From the NCBI GenBank assembly GCA_964542475.1, contig CAZIUL010000012.1:1-64000 (forward strand): a stretch of 64,000 nucleotides of DNA, in the 5' to 3' direction. The DNA comes from CAZIUL01 sp964542475 (lineage in GTDB: Bacteria; Planctomycetota; B15-G4; CAYZWU01). The position numbers and the translations under genes are program-made. The notes beneath the pieces were generated by a model. The model did no database searches. It was not told where the DNA came from and saw nothing but the letters and a program-made list of their open reading frames with translations. This document shows, in pieces, positions 18,308-26,984 of the stretch (position 1 is its first letter; each line of letters begins with the position of its first letter).

Positions 18308-18385
18308 CCGCTTAATTCATACTCTTCGTCGCGAGGTGCCGTAAACTACGTTGTGGCAAGGTGCATGCCGGGAGGGATCAGCCGG
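18308..18385. repeat. Family B repeat, left half
   Basis: From ccgcttaattcatactcttc onward this matches the left arm of the complete family B element at 39563, including cgtcgcgagg, gtaaact, ttgtggcaagg and gcatg. The right arm is missing. It occupies the 416-base space between the EamA gene and the next GT-C gene, where I see no gene. Confidence 0.75.
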
Positions 18386-18471
18386 GGCAGGCCTGGAGTG
18401 TACCGAGAAACTCGAGTGTCGCTGGTCGCCATGGTATGGTATATCTAAAAAATCATCAGCTCTGACATAAA

Positions 18472-19950
18472 ATGGATGTTCATGTGAAAAAGAAATCCGA
18501 TCTTTCCGCAAGCGGCACATTTAAATTACCCGCATATCTCTGTATTACAGTTATTGTCTCCGTTTCATACCTGGCCGGATACAAGATGTTGCAGGGATAT
18601 TTCATTGATGATGATTTTGCCGGGCTGCTATGGTACAAGCATGTTGGCATCTCCGACGTTCTCAGCATGTTTTCTTTTCCAAACAGGGAATACCGGCCCG
18701 TTTCCTATATCACGTTTTTTTCCATTACCAAGGCGTTCGGGCTCGAACCATTCTGGTATCATCTTTTCAACATCACCCTTCATGCGCTGAACTCGGCGCT
18801 TGTTTTCTTTTTCTGCAGAATGTTGTTGAACAACAAAGCCGCCGCTTTTTTAGCCGCCTTGTTGTTTTCCTGCCTCCACCTTCACATGTACACACTGTTC
18901 GTGTGCTTCAACTTCGGCGAACCCTTGGTTTTGTCCTTTATGCTTTCAGCGCTGATCTGCTTTCACAGGTATCTGGCAGACGGCGGGAAGGGCCATTATT
19001 GGCTTGCCTTGACGGGTTTTTCTTTGGCGTTGCTCACCAAGGAAAACTCCCTGATCTTCGTGTTGGTGATAATCCTGTTGTCACTGGTGCGCAGGAAAAG
19101 GTTCGGCCTTTCTTTGCGGAAGATGGTTTTGGTCAACCTGCCGTTCGTAATCATCACGGCGATGTTCGGCCTGAGCCTGGTTGCGCTCAATAGATTTTAT
19201 GTCTTTGAGGGAGCGGGATACCACATCGGGTGGAACATGATCCCGGCGCTTCTGGAACACATGTCAGGCCTTTGCTCGTTCACGCTGGTTCAAGAACCAC
19301 CCCTTGCCGTATACCCGGCTATCGCCGCCGCCGCCGCCTGCCTGCTGGTCCTTGGATCAAACACGGTCCGCTTCCTGCTGGCCTGGATCCTGGTGTTTTC
19401 CCTGCCGTACAGCCCGTTCATGGTCAACTTCAACAGGGCTTTGTACATACCATCCATCGGTTTCTGCGCCTTATCGGCAGCGGCTATCATCCGTCTCAGC
19501 GGAATGACCGGCAAAAAAAGGCGTTACGCGGGCCGGGCCTGCGGGTTTGTAATGGTATCGTGTCTCGTTGCCGCGAACATCGCCCTTTCACACGCGTCAA
19601 TAGCCGGATACAACAAGCGCTCATTCGCACTGAAAAACATGGCCGAGATGATCCCATCCATAGAACATGACGTGCCAAAGGGGGCATTCGTTTTCCTGGT
19701 CAACTCTCCGGACGAAACATGGATAGCCGAATCCGTCTTCCGCCTGTTCTTGAATGATCCTGATTTAGGGCTGCTTGGTTTCGACGCCAACGAAACCACG
19801 GAGAAGGCTTTGGCCAAGATAGGGGATAACACGTGGACCAGGAACATGATCCGAAAGGCATCAAAAAAAGAAGTGTCTGACTTGATAATCGTTGATTATA
19901 AAAAAGACGAGCTCAGGGTAAAGCAAAGCGTGAACCTGAAAGCCCGATGA
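18472..19950 (+). CDS. GT-C fold membrane glycosyltransferase-like protein
   Basis: This 492-residue polytopic protein has IDDDFAGLLWYKHVG near residue 45 and NREYRPVSYITFF near 70. These are the acidic loop and following motif seen in PMT_2/DUF1736-type GT-C proteins with a dolichyl-phosphate-mannose-like fold. The C-terminal 100 residues are soluble. The ATG at 18472 lacks a clear ribosome-binding site, and a GTG at 18484 is the alternative. Third codon positions are less G+C-rich than in the following gene. It probably transfers a sugar from a polyprenyl carrier outside the membrane. It stands apart from the main cluster by strand. Confidence 0.75.
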   Translation: MDVHVKKKSDLSASGTFKLPAYLCITVIVSVSYLAGYKMLQGYFIDDDFAGLLWYKHVGISDVLSMFSFPNREYRPVSYITFFSITKAFGLEPFWYHLFNITLHALNSALVFFFCRMLLNNKAAAFLAALLFSCLHLHMYTLFVCFNFGEPLVLSFMLSALICFHRYLADGGKGHYWLALTGFSLALLTKENSLIFVLVIILLSLVRRKRFGLSLRKMVLVNLPFVIITAMFGLSLVALNRFYVFEGAGYHIGWNMIPALLEHMSGLCSFTLVQEPPLAVYPAIAAAAACLLVLGSNTVRFLLAWILVFSLPYSPFMVNFNRALYIPSIGFCALSAAAIIRLSGMTGKKRRYAGRACGFVMVSCLVAANIALSHASIAGYNKRSFALKNMAEMIPSIEHDVPKGAFVFLVNSPDETWIAESVFRLFLNDPDLGLLGFDANETTEKALAKIGDNTWTRNMIRKASKKEVSDLIIVDYKKDELRVKQSVNLKAR

Positions 19951-19980
19951 TTCACCCGGTACTCTCGGAGGTATGTCGGC

Positions 19981-21222
19981 ATGAGCGTCTGCATAGTGGG
20001 TAGGGATCCGGTCGCCATGATATTCGCCGCGGAGATCGCTGCCAAGGCTGCGCCGGTCACGGTTTGCGGCCTTCCTTCGGGGGCGCTCGAGATCATCGCC
20101 AAAGGCGGCTGCCCCTTCCCCGAAGAACCCGGGCTGGAATCACGCCTGAAGAACGTCATGGCCTCAAATACTCTGCGGGCTTCCGAAGACATCCCGGCAG
20201 CTGTCGCGCCGGCGCAGCTCGTCATGATCTTCGAATCGGTCGAACTGGACGAGAATCGACAGCCGGACTACACCCGGCTCGAGGCGATTATCGCCGAGGT
20301 GGCCCAGGGCCTCGCTCCTGAAAAGACCGTCCTCTTCGACGGCATGCTCCGCGTCGGCGACACCCGCGGGCGTCTGGGTCCCCTGCTCGAACGCATCTCG
20401 GGTCTGCGCATGGGCAAGGATTTCGCCGTCGCATACAGCCCGGAGCGGTGTCGCCCGGGCCACGCGATCACGGACATCCGCGTCACTCCGAAAATCGTTG
20501 CCGCCGAGGATGATGCAACGAGCATGAAGCTGGCGAGCCTTCTGCAGAACGCGCTCGAGACCTTCATTTTGCGCGCGAACAGCATTGAGACCGCCGAGTA
20601 CACCCATCTGATCGAGGGCGCGGTGCGCGACGTCAATGCCGCGCTCGCCATCGAGTTCGCTCAGCGCGCCCAGGCCCACGGCATCGACCTCCGCGAAGCC
20701 CTGGCCATAGTGGACACGCGGAGCGGCTTCCCCCTGCGCACTCCCGGGCTGGACGTAGATGATCCCGAGGTCACTGTTGCAGCCGCGCTCCTGAACGCTG
20801 ACGATGCATCGGCCGTGGAACCGTGCGCCGCCGCCGGCCTCCTGGCGCTTGGACTGAAAATCAACGAGAGCGCTGTCCCGCGCGCGGTCGTGCGGCTCGA
20901 GCAGGCGCTCGGCGGCCTGCACGGGAAGGATGTTGCACTGATCGTCGACGAGGTCGATCCGCGGGGCCCGGCTCCAGGATCATCACTCCGGCAGCTCGTG
21001 GCGGCGCTGCAAGAGGCCGGCGCCCGGACCCGGATCGTCGATCCTGCTCGGAAGGAGGGACGGGAAACGGTGGAGGTCATCATCCACCTTGGCTGGCGCA
21101 CGCCCTTCGCCGCGCTCGAACTCAACACCTACCCGCGCTGCCGCCACATCCTGGACGGTACCAGCATGCTCGGCCGGCGTCGGGTCGAGGCCGCCGGCTT
21201 CACCCACCTCGGCGTGGTATAG
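19981..21222 (+). CDS. UDP-sugar 6-dehydrogenase homologue lacking catalytic residues
   Basis: The 413-residue protein is recognisably of the UDP-glucose/UDP-ManNAc dehydrogenase family: AYSPERCRPGHAITDIRVTP at 151-170 and TAEYTHLIEGAVRDVNAALA at 204-223. Key residues of active members are altered. The N-terminal glycine loop reads IVGRDPVAM instead of GxGYVG. The active-site Lys of the central helix is His209. The GPGVGGHC loop is GLDVDDPEV (256-264), with no nucleophilic Cys. It is therefore probably not an NAD-dependent dehydrogenase and may bind a nucleotide sugar without oxidising it. The start has cggaggt 8 bases upstream. It is more G+C-rich than its left neighbour, suggesting a different origin. 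Confidence 0.82.
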   Translation: MSVCIVGRDPVAMIFAAEIAAKAAPVTVCGLPSGALEIIAKGGCPFPEEPGLESRLKNVMASNTLRASEDIPAAVAPAQLVMIFESVELDENRQPDYTRLEAIIAEVAQGLAPEKTVLFDGMLRVGDTRGRLGPLLERISGLRMGKDFAVAYSPERCRPGHAITDIRVTPKIVAAEDDATSMKLASLLQNALETFILRANSIETAEYTHLIEGAVRDVNAALAIEFAQRAQAHGIDLREALAIVDTRSGFPLRTPGLDVDDPEVTVAAALLNADDASAVEPCAAAGLLALGLKINESAVPRAVVRLEQALGGLHGKDVALIVDEVDPRGPAPGSSLRQLVAALQEAGARTRIVDPARKEGRETVEVIIHLGWRTPFAALELNTYPRCRHILDGTSMLGRRRVEAAGFTHLGVV

Positions 21223-21241
21223 GGATCCGCCGAGCTGTCGC

Positions 21242-22033
21242 TCAGCAGTACTCCCGGAAACCCGAATGCATGCCCATCAGGCGCTGCTGCCTCGGCGTGA
21301 GCCTATCGAGAAAGGCGACCGGGGTGTGGTGGTTCGGGAACGGTAACATCCGCGGGGCCACGAAGCGCGCGGCGTAATGGACCTGTAGCATGAAGCGCGT
21401 ATGCGGCCCCCGGTGGGGTAGTGCGCGGTGCCAGAGCAGGTGGTGGAAGAGCAAACAGTCCCCGGCCCGAACGATCACCTCCTCTGCCTCGCGGCCCTGG
21501 TAGGAGGGTGTCGCGGAGTCGGGTTTCCGGCCGCTCTTGTGGCTGCCGGGCACGACGAGTGTGGCCCCCATCTCGCGGTCAACGTCCACCAGGTAGTACA
21601 TGGCGGTCACTAGATACACGGGGAAGGGGATGCGATCGTCCCACGGTACGTCCGCCGGTCTCGGCAACAGTATCATGTCGTCCGCATGCCAGGGCTGGCC
21701 CCCATCCCCTGGATCGGCCACGATCCCAGTCACGTTGATGATGTGGCAGGTGGGTTCCTTCTTCGGCGTGTTCATGTCTCCGCGCTCGAACATGAGCATC
21801 TTCTCGGCCATGTCGACCATCGGAGACCGATCGATCAGCACCTCGAAGACGGGATCGCGAAAGAGCAGGTGCGAGGTCACCCATCGCAGCTCGTGCGCGA
21901 GCGGGAGCTCCTCCCGGAGGTTGGCTAGCGCCGCGATCATGTCCCGGCACTCCTTTGGCGTGAGGACATCCGGCACCTTCTCGAACCCGTCGCGATGGAA
22001 GCGATCGATTCCCGCCTGCATGTCGTAGCTCAC
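21242..22033 (-). CDS. Phytanoyl-CoA dioxygenase (PhyH) family protein
   Basis: The protein (263 residues from the GTG at 22033) has the Fe(II)/2-oxoglutarate oxygenase facial triad: WHADD with His116 and Asp118, and a distal His about residue 202 in LLWHRALPHRG. An Arg at about 213 fits 2-oxoglutarate binding. Members hydroxylate fatty acyl chains, amino acids or secondary metabolites. The frame is open to 22120, but the GTG has ggagg 6 bases upstream and is the best start. It converges on the dehydrogenase-like gene with a 19-base gap, and both share a G+C-rich codon style unlike the neighbours. The substrate is unknown. Confidence 0.85.
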   Translation of the reverse strand: MSYDMQAGIDRFHRDGFEKVPDVLTPKECRDMIAALANLREELPLAHELRWVTSHLLFRDPVFEVLIDRSPMVDMAEKMLMFERGDMNTPKKEPTCHIINVTGIVADPGDGGQPWHADDMILLPRPADVPWDDRIPFPVYLVTAMYYLVDVDREMGATLVVPGSHKSGRKPDSATPSYQGREAEEVIVRAGDCLLFHHLLWHRALPHRGPHTRFMLQVHYAARFVAPRMLPFPNHHTPVAFLDRLTPRQQRLMGMHSGFREYC

Positions 22034-22182
22034 AACCAACCTCCGATGCGGCATCGCGTTGCCCGCCGAATGTTCCTGTAATCTTGTTATAATGTGCCTG
22101 TATGTCAAGTACCTGTTCAATCACCGCGTGTAGATGGCACAGAGGGGCGCCTCAGGATTCGGGGAATCATCCGGGATATGGT

Positions 22183-23028
22183 TCATACATCGAGGCGGAC
22201 ACCGAGACCGGCATCCAGATACTTATCTTCGTAAGCTTCCCTGAAGAGCGTCATCGCTCTTTCCCCTGTGCAGTGAGTGGGAGCAACCCTTTTTACACCA
22301 ATCTCCTTGAGCGCCGCGATTATCTCACGGATATGCTCGTCGGAAGCGCCCATGAGATGAAACCCTCCTATAATCAGGCTGATATCCCTGTCGATGATCT
22401 GCCTGGCCTTTTTCGCAATCTCGACAACGCCCGGGTGCGCGCACCCGGAAACGATCACGAGGCCGTCAGGCCTGTCTATGACCAGGGACTGTTCGATGAT
22501 GGAATCATCGCTCTTTTTCATTTCACCGGTTGTGTGGACTCCTTCAAAAACCATCATCGGTTTGCCCACCGGTGTGACATACGCGGGAAAGCCCCTGACC
22601 GCCTGCTGGAAGCTTTCCGGAAAAGACTGGGGCATGTAAACATGCGCCTTGGGATTTCGTTCGTTGATCCTTGCCAGTCCGTTCGTGTGGTCGCGGTGGT
22701 AGTGCGACAGCACCACCAGGTCCGCTGCGCCCGGATCGATATCGAGTTTCTCCATGTTGGAAAGAAGTACGTCGTCCTTCAGCCCCGTGTCAAACAGGAT
22801 GGTTTTTTCAAGCCCCTCGATGAGGCAGGAAAAACCCCATTCCGTCCGGAGCCCTTCGATGCCTGGGATGTTGTTGAAGAGTACCGTGATATGCAGCTTG
22901 GAATCACCGGTATTGTCTGCCGCCGAACTTTCAAGCATGCTGTTCGTTTCGTTCGAGCAGCCGGATATTAAAACAATGAGGCAGGCCGAGAAGAAAACGA
23001 GGGCCGCGAGTATCTGCGGGAGCTTCAT
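22183..23028 (-). CDS. MBL-fold metallo-hydrolase lipoprotein
   Basis: The 281-residue protein begins MKLPQILAALVFFSACLI and has a lipobox ending at Cys24 (LISGC), so it should be a lipoprotein. The metallo-beta-lactamase site is SHYHRDHTNGL (His109, His111, Asp113, His114). Later ligands appear in SGCAHPG and GGFHLMGA, then THCTGE. The set resembles the group annotated as beta-ribofuranosylaminobenzene phosphate synthase-like MBL proteins, which is broad and poorly tied to function. The ATG has aaggagag at good spacing, so the longer frame to 23055 is rejected. It ends a minus-strand unit behind the VWA/HEAT gene. Confidence 0.88.
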   Translation of the reverse strand: MKLPQILAALVFFSACLIVLISGCSNETNSMLESSAADNTGDSKLHITVLFNNIPGIEGLRTEWGFSCLIEGLEKTILFDTGLKDDVLLSNMEKLDIDPGAADLVVLSHYHRDHTNGLARINERNPKAHVYMPQSFPESFQQAVRGFPAYVTPVGKPMMVFEGVHTTGEMKKSDDSIIEQSLVIDRPDGLVIVSGCAHPGVVEIAKKARQIIDRDISLIIGGFHLMGASDEHIREIIAALKEIGVKRVAPTHCTGERAMTLFREAYEDKYLDAGLGVRLDV

Positions 23029-23056
23029 TGTTTCTCTCCTTAATTCGTGGAACACC

Positions 23057-25753
23057 TTACCGGACCTTGATAGCCTGGTAATCGCCGCCCGTGATGTCGG
23101 CGAGCTTTCTGAGAAAGTGGGTGTCCGCCCGACCGCCGAGGGAGAAGGTGTGGATCTTGATCCCGTGGATGCGGTTTCGCTCCTTCACTGTTCTCAAGAT
23201 CATGTCAACGTCCGTCACTGGCCCGGCCGTGGGGTTGCCGTCGGAAAGCAGGAACATGGTGTCCACCACAGACTCGTACTTGCGCTTGGCAAAACCGTCA
23301 TCCACCATGTCAAACGCGGTCATGAGCGTGTCGTAGATGTTTGTTGCGCTCTTTTCCGGAGGCGTGATATCCCAGATATACTTTTCCGCCGCCTTTGTCA
23401 CGCCCTTCGTCCCGGAAACAACCTTCTTTCTCCAGAGGTCCACTTCCGTGGAAAAGGTGATGATGTTGAAAAAGATGTTCTTGTCAAAGGTCCGCAGCAG
23501 CCTCGCTATCTCCAGCTTGGCCACGTAAACCTTCGGCTTCCTCAGATCCCCTTTGTCGTAGGTCTTTCCGCCGATCTTCTGAACGGTGACCTGCTCGTTC
23601 ATGCTGCTGGACACATCAAGGAGGAAGATGAACTTCTTCGAGCAGGTCTCCACCTCGTGGTACTGCATTGCATATTTGGGCAGCGCCAGCCTCTTTTTAA
23701 TATTGTCCTTGAACTCGAACAAATCGCCGAACTTGTTCCACCACGAGTTCCACCTTTCAGCGTCCAGGTTGAAGTCCTGGCGCGTAAGCTCGACGAGCAG
23801 CTCGTGGATGTCCTCGCGCAGCCTGCCGCCCTCCCTTCCAAGCTGATCGATGAGCGCCGGAATCGTCCGCTTGTCGCGGACATTGTGCATGGCCCGGATC
23901 GAGGCGAGGCGCACGGCCCAGACCGGGTCGCGGAGCAGTTTCAGCAGCTGGGTCAACGCATCGTCGCGCTTGTAGTTCCAGAGAGCGAACGCTGTTTCCA
24001 CCCGGACCTCCGGCGACTTGTCATCCGCCATACTCGAAAGAAGAAGGTATGCCTCGTCCGGATGGATCTCGCCGAGCCCCCTGACCGCTCCCGCCCTGAC
24101 CAGGGGCTTGATGTCGTCCAGCAGCTTAAGAAGAAGCGGAACGCTCAGCTCGGCAAGCTCGGGGAAGGTGCCCATTGCCACGGCCGTGTTTCTCCTCACA
24201 TTGTCCGAGGCGTGGGTCAGCCCCTCTTTCACAACGTACTCGATGGCGTCATAGTTCTCGAACATCCTGAACGCTTCAAGCGCGGAGGCGCGCACAACCA
24301 GCTCCTTTTCCTGGAAAGCCTGGAGCATCCTGTTCGCGGCTTCCATGTTGTCGCAGAACTTGAGATAGTAGGCTGCGGACGCCCGCGTCTCCAGATCATG
24401 GTGCGTGCGCGAGCGGTCGAACTCGGCGATGAACCGATCCTCCTTGGTGAGTTCCTCGTCCTCTGCCGCCCCGCCCCCAAACAAACTGCGGCGCCACTTG
24501 TCCTCCAAGGTCATCTCCGACCACGCGTACGCTTCCATGAGCGCATCCCTCGGCTGCACGCGGCGCCTCAGGTTGTCCAGGTAGTTCCTGAATGTTTCCC
24601 CCGGATGCTTCTTCACCAGAAAACTCACATAACCCCAGGAAAGAAGGTGCTCCCTGAAACCCAGATCCGCGAAGTCCTTCCTTATCAGCGTCGGAAAGGT
24701 CATGCAATCGGAGCGCCTGGCCTCGGCCACGATCCGCTTGTCCCAGCCCTGGCTGATCCAGCCCTGCCCAAGACCGCTGATCTCGATGTTCACCAGGTAG
24801 TAGCTGCACTGTTCGAGCATCTCCCACTCGAGGTAGTGCGGGAATCCGACCTTGAGCCACCCCGGCGCGAGCTTTCCCCCGCCTGAACTGAAAAACCGGT
24901 CGATGAGGCACCTTCCCGTCAGGTGAATGACACCGTCGTAGAAGTTGCGGTCGCCGCTCATGTTCGGGCCGTAGAACCTCCTGTTGCGCCCGCCGCCGCC
25001 TGTGTCCTTCTGCGCGAGAACGAAACATCCCGAGGAGCCGGAAATAAGAGCCGCACCTCCGTGCCTGGACTGCCACACGTTCTTGTGCTTGACCGGCCCG
25101 GCCAAGAAAACCTCGGTCACGCCGCCGGAATAGGAGAGCGAGCGGTCCTCTTCCACGGTTACGCCGATGGCCTCGCAGTACTTCGCGTAGATTTTTTCAA
25201 GCCTGAGCGCATATAGGTGTAGCATTGCGTGAGGCGTGAGGCTGTGAACGTTGCTAAATACCCCCGGGAACGCCTTCTTCAACGGGTTGAATTCGTCCGC
25301 CATATCAGCCACGTCGCTCGGCGAGTACTTGACCCCGTCCATGGTGCTGATCAGCAAAAAGTGCTCGGTGACAGCGTACATGGGATCCGCGCCCATCGCT
25401 TCCACGAGCGCCTGCTGAGACCTCACGCGCGCATCAAAGTAGCCATACCCCGGATCGTCCGCAACCTTGCTCCAGTCCTCGCCCACGCACCTTTTGCACG
25501 GAGCAAGCCCGCGGCCGCGGCAGCAGGAAAACTCCTTGATGCACTCCGAACAGAAAAAGGAGTGTTCCCTGCACCACTCTGCCGCTGCCCCGTGGTCCTC
25601 GCAGGGCAAGAGCTGCGCATCACGGCAGTGATAACAGTTGATTCTCTTGCGCTCCTGGGCCGATGCATCCTGATCAGCCGGGATCACCACCGCCAGGAAG
25701 ACCGGGAGAAACAGCGAACTCACCGCTCGAAACGAGAAAAGAAAGGCTCTCAT
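23057..25753 (-). CDS. Exported fusion: Cys-rich region, degenerate peptidase-like region, HEAT repeats, VWA domain
   Basis: The 898-residue protein starts MRAFLFSFRAVSSLFLPVFL, a signal peptide. Residues 40-89 hold about a dozen cysteines in CxxC and CC spacings, likely metal-binding. A middle region resembles gluzincin peptidases (IHLTGR at His277, then WLKVGFPHYLEW near 293-304), but the HExxH motif is not intact. HEAT repeats follow (about 420-640). The last 190 residues are a VWA domain with the metal site FLLDVSSSMNE. The ATG at 25753 has ggag at 8 bases; the open extension to 25936 runs through a family B repeat. It lies 28 bases upstream of the MBL lipoprotein gene. Function is unknown; an exported scaffold or adhesion-type protein is plausible. 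Confidence 0.8.
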   Translation of the reverse strand: MRAFLFSFRAVSSLFLPVFLAVVIPADQDASAQERKRINCYHCRDAQLLPCEDHGAAAEWCREHSFFCSECIKEFSCCRGRGLAPCKRCVGEDWSKVADDPGYGYFDARVRSQQALVEAMGADPMYAVTEHFLLISTMDGVKYSPSDVADMADEFNPLKKAFPGVFSNVHSLTPHAMLHLYALRLEKIYAKYCEAIGVTVEEDRSLSYSGGVTEVFLAGPVKHKNVWQSRHGGAALISGSSGCFVLAQKDTGGGGRNRRFYGPNMSGDRNFYDGVIHLTGRCLIDRFFSSGGGKLAPGWLKVGFPHYLEWEMLEQCSYYLVNIEISGLGQGWISQGWDKRIVAEARRSDCMTFPTLIRKDFADLGFREHLLSWGYVSFLVKKHPGETFRNYLDNLRRRVQPRDALMEAYAWSEMTLEDKWRRSLFGGGAAEDEELTKEDRFIAEFDRSRTHHDLETRASAAYYLKFCDNMEAANRMLQAFQEKELVVRASALEAFRMFENYDAIEYVVKEGLTHASDNVRRNTAVAMGTFPELAELSVPLLLKLLDDIKPLVRAGAVRGLGEIHPDEAYLLLSSMADDKSPEVRVETAFALWNYKRDDALTQLLKLLRDPVWAVRLASIRAMHNVRDKRTIPALIDQLGREGGRLREDIHELLVELTRQDFNLDAERWNSWWNKFGDLFEFKDNIKKRLALPKYAMQYHEVETCSKKFIFLLDVSSSMNEQVTVQKIGGKTYDKGDLRKPKVYVAKLEIARLLRTFDKNIFFNIITFSTEVDLWRKKVVSGTKGVTKAAEKYIWDITPPEKSATNIYDTLMTAFDMVDDGFAKRKYESVVDTMFLLSDGNPTAGPVTDVDMILRTVKERNRIHGIKIHTFSLGGRADTHFLRKLADITGGDYQAIKVR

Positions 25754-25844
25754 GTAAGGATCTCCATCCGGTTTCGCACGATCCGATGATCGTCCGCTTG
25801 ATCGATCGAGCTGCTGTGCTTGCTGCTGTTTGACCCAGGTCAAT

Positions 25845-25904
25845 CCGCATATTTCACCTTTTTTGGTCGGGGCATATCGCGACGAAGAGGATGAAACAAG
25901 CGGG
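25845..25904. repeat. Family B repeat, short fused-end form
   Basis: The copy joins the right outer end (ccgcatatttcacc) directly to the reverse of the left outer end (cgcgacgaagaggatgaaac), leaving a short hairpin without the central part of the complete element. It lies between the divergent VWA/HEAT and radical SAM genes. Confidence 0.75.
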
Positions 25905-26035
25905 TAAAGGTTATGCGAGGCCGGGCCGAATGTCAAGCAGCAGGCCCAATCCCTTTCCAGCCGCTCTTGAAAAGGAAACCTCGCTGTTCTACACTGGTTT
26001 ATTCAATACGGTTATCGGAACCAATCTGCGGCTTC

Positions 26036-26929
26036 ATGGCACAAAGTCAGCCCATGATAAAATTAGACAGCGATTGTGAAGCGGTGTTTTTCGTGTCCAC
26101 ATCAGGGCGCTGCAACATCGACTGCGACTACTGCATTGTGGGGCCGCTCACCACAGACGAACTGTCGTTGACAAGACATGACCTGGACTTCCTGCTGGAC
26201 TTTTTCGGTGTGAAAGCGTTTTTCGCTTTTTCAGGAAAGGGAGACTTTTTCGCGGGTTACCAAAAGTCCGAAAAGCTGCTCTCCTCGCTGCTTGACCGCA
26301 ACGTTGAAGTGGCGCTGGACATCAACGGCTCGATCATCCATGAGTTCCCTGACCTTCCCCCATCCAAGCTGAAAAAGGTCCGCTACATCAACCTCACAAT
26401 GCATTACCAAGGGCTGAAACAGAAAGGCCTGCTGCACAAGTGGGCGGAAAACGCGCGCCTGCTGATAGAGCACAAAGGCGAAGAGATGCTGCTCGGCTAC
26501 GTGATCTCGCCGGCTCTTCATTCCGAGTGGGAGGAGGGGCTTCGCTTTTTCGAGCGCGGAGTGTTCGAGAAAACAGGAAAGAAAATCCTCCTGATCAGGC
26601 ACGTGACCCAGGAGTTCAACCCATCCGAGGAAAAAGAGCTCCAGGCGCTTGGCAAGAGATACGAACACATGGTCGAGGGGGTGTTCCGCGAAGATTTCGC
26701 GGAGCAGTTCAAGAACATCCACGAGGTGCTCTGCCCGGCCGGCCACAGCTATTTCAGGATATGGAACGACGGTACGGTTCAAGGGTGCGCGCACATCGAA
26801 CAGCTCGCCGACTGCGGAAACCTGAAGCAAAGGAAGATAACCGTTCACGACGAACCGTACCGCTGTCCCACACCAGGGCACTGCGACTGCCACATAGTCG
26901 ACGGGCTGGGGAAACTGGTTTACCCCTGA
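26036..26929 (+). CDS. Radical SAM protein, family unclear
   Basis: The protein (297 residues from the ATG at 26036) has the cluster motif CNIDCDYC (Cys26, Cys30, Cys33) preceded by FFVSTSGR. Its C-terminal part carries VLCPAG, VQGCAH, ADCGN and RCPTPGHCDCH, a cysteine pattern suiting one auxiliary Fe-S cluster (SPASM-like), although the classic arrangement is not complete. The frame is open to 25913, but that part has no conserved look. The ATG at 26036 (MAQSQPM) or 26054 is more likely, and neither has a strong ribosome-binding site. It is transcribed away from the VWA/HEAT gene and faces the VWA lipoprotein gene. The product is unknown. Confidence 0.82.
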   Translation: MAQSQPMIKLDSDCEAVFFVSTSGRCNIDCDYCIVGPLTTDELSLTRHDLDFLLDFFGVKAFFAFSGKGDFFAGYQKSEKLLSSLLDRNVEVALDINGSIIHEFPDLPPSKLKKVRYINLTMHYQGLKQKGLLHKWAENARLLIEHKGEEMLLGYVISPALHSEWEEGLRFFERGVFEKTGKKILLIRHVTQEFNPSEEKELQALGKRYEHMVEGVFREDFAEQFKNIHEVLCPAGHSYFRIWNDGTVQGCAHIEQLADCGNLKQRKITVHDEPYRCPTPGHCDCHIVDGLGKLVYP

Positions 26930-26984
26930 CTTACTTGGAGCACTGAATCGGCGGAAACCGGTAAAACCCGCACCACAGCAGGAT

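Noticed and set aside
22754..24886. 710-residue plus-strand open frame
   Set aside because: It lies antisense to the VWA/HEAT gene, whose protein has clear VWA and HEAT motifs; the antisense frame shows no motif and its low-complexity look follows the codon bias of the real gene.
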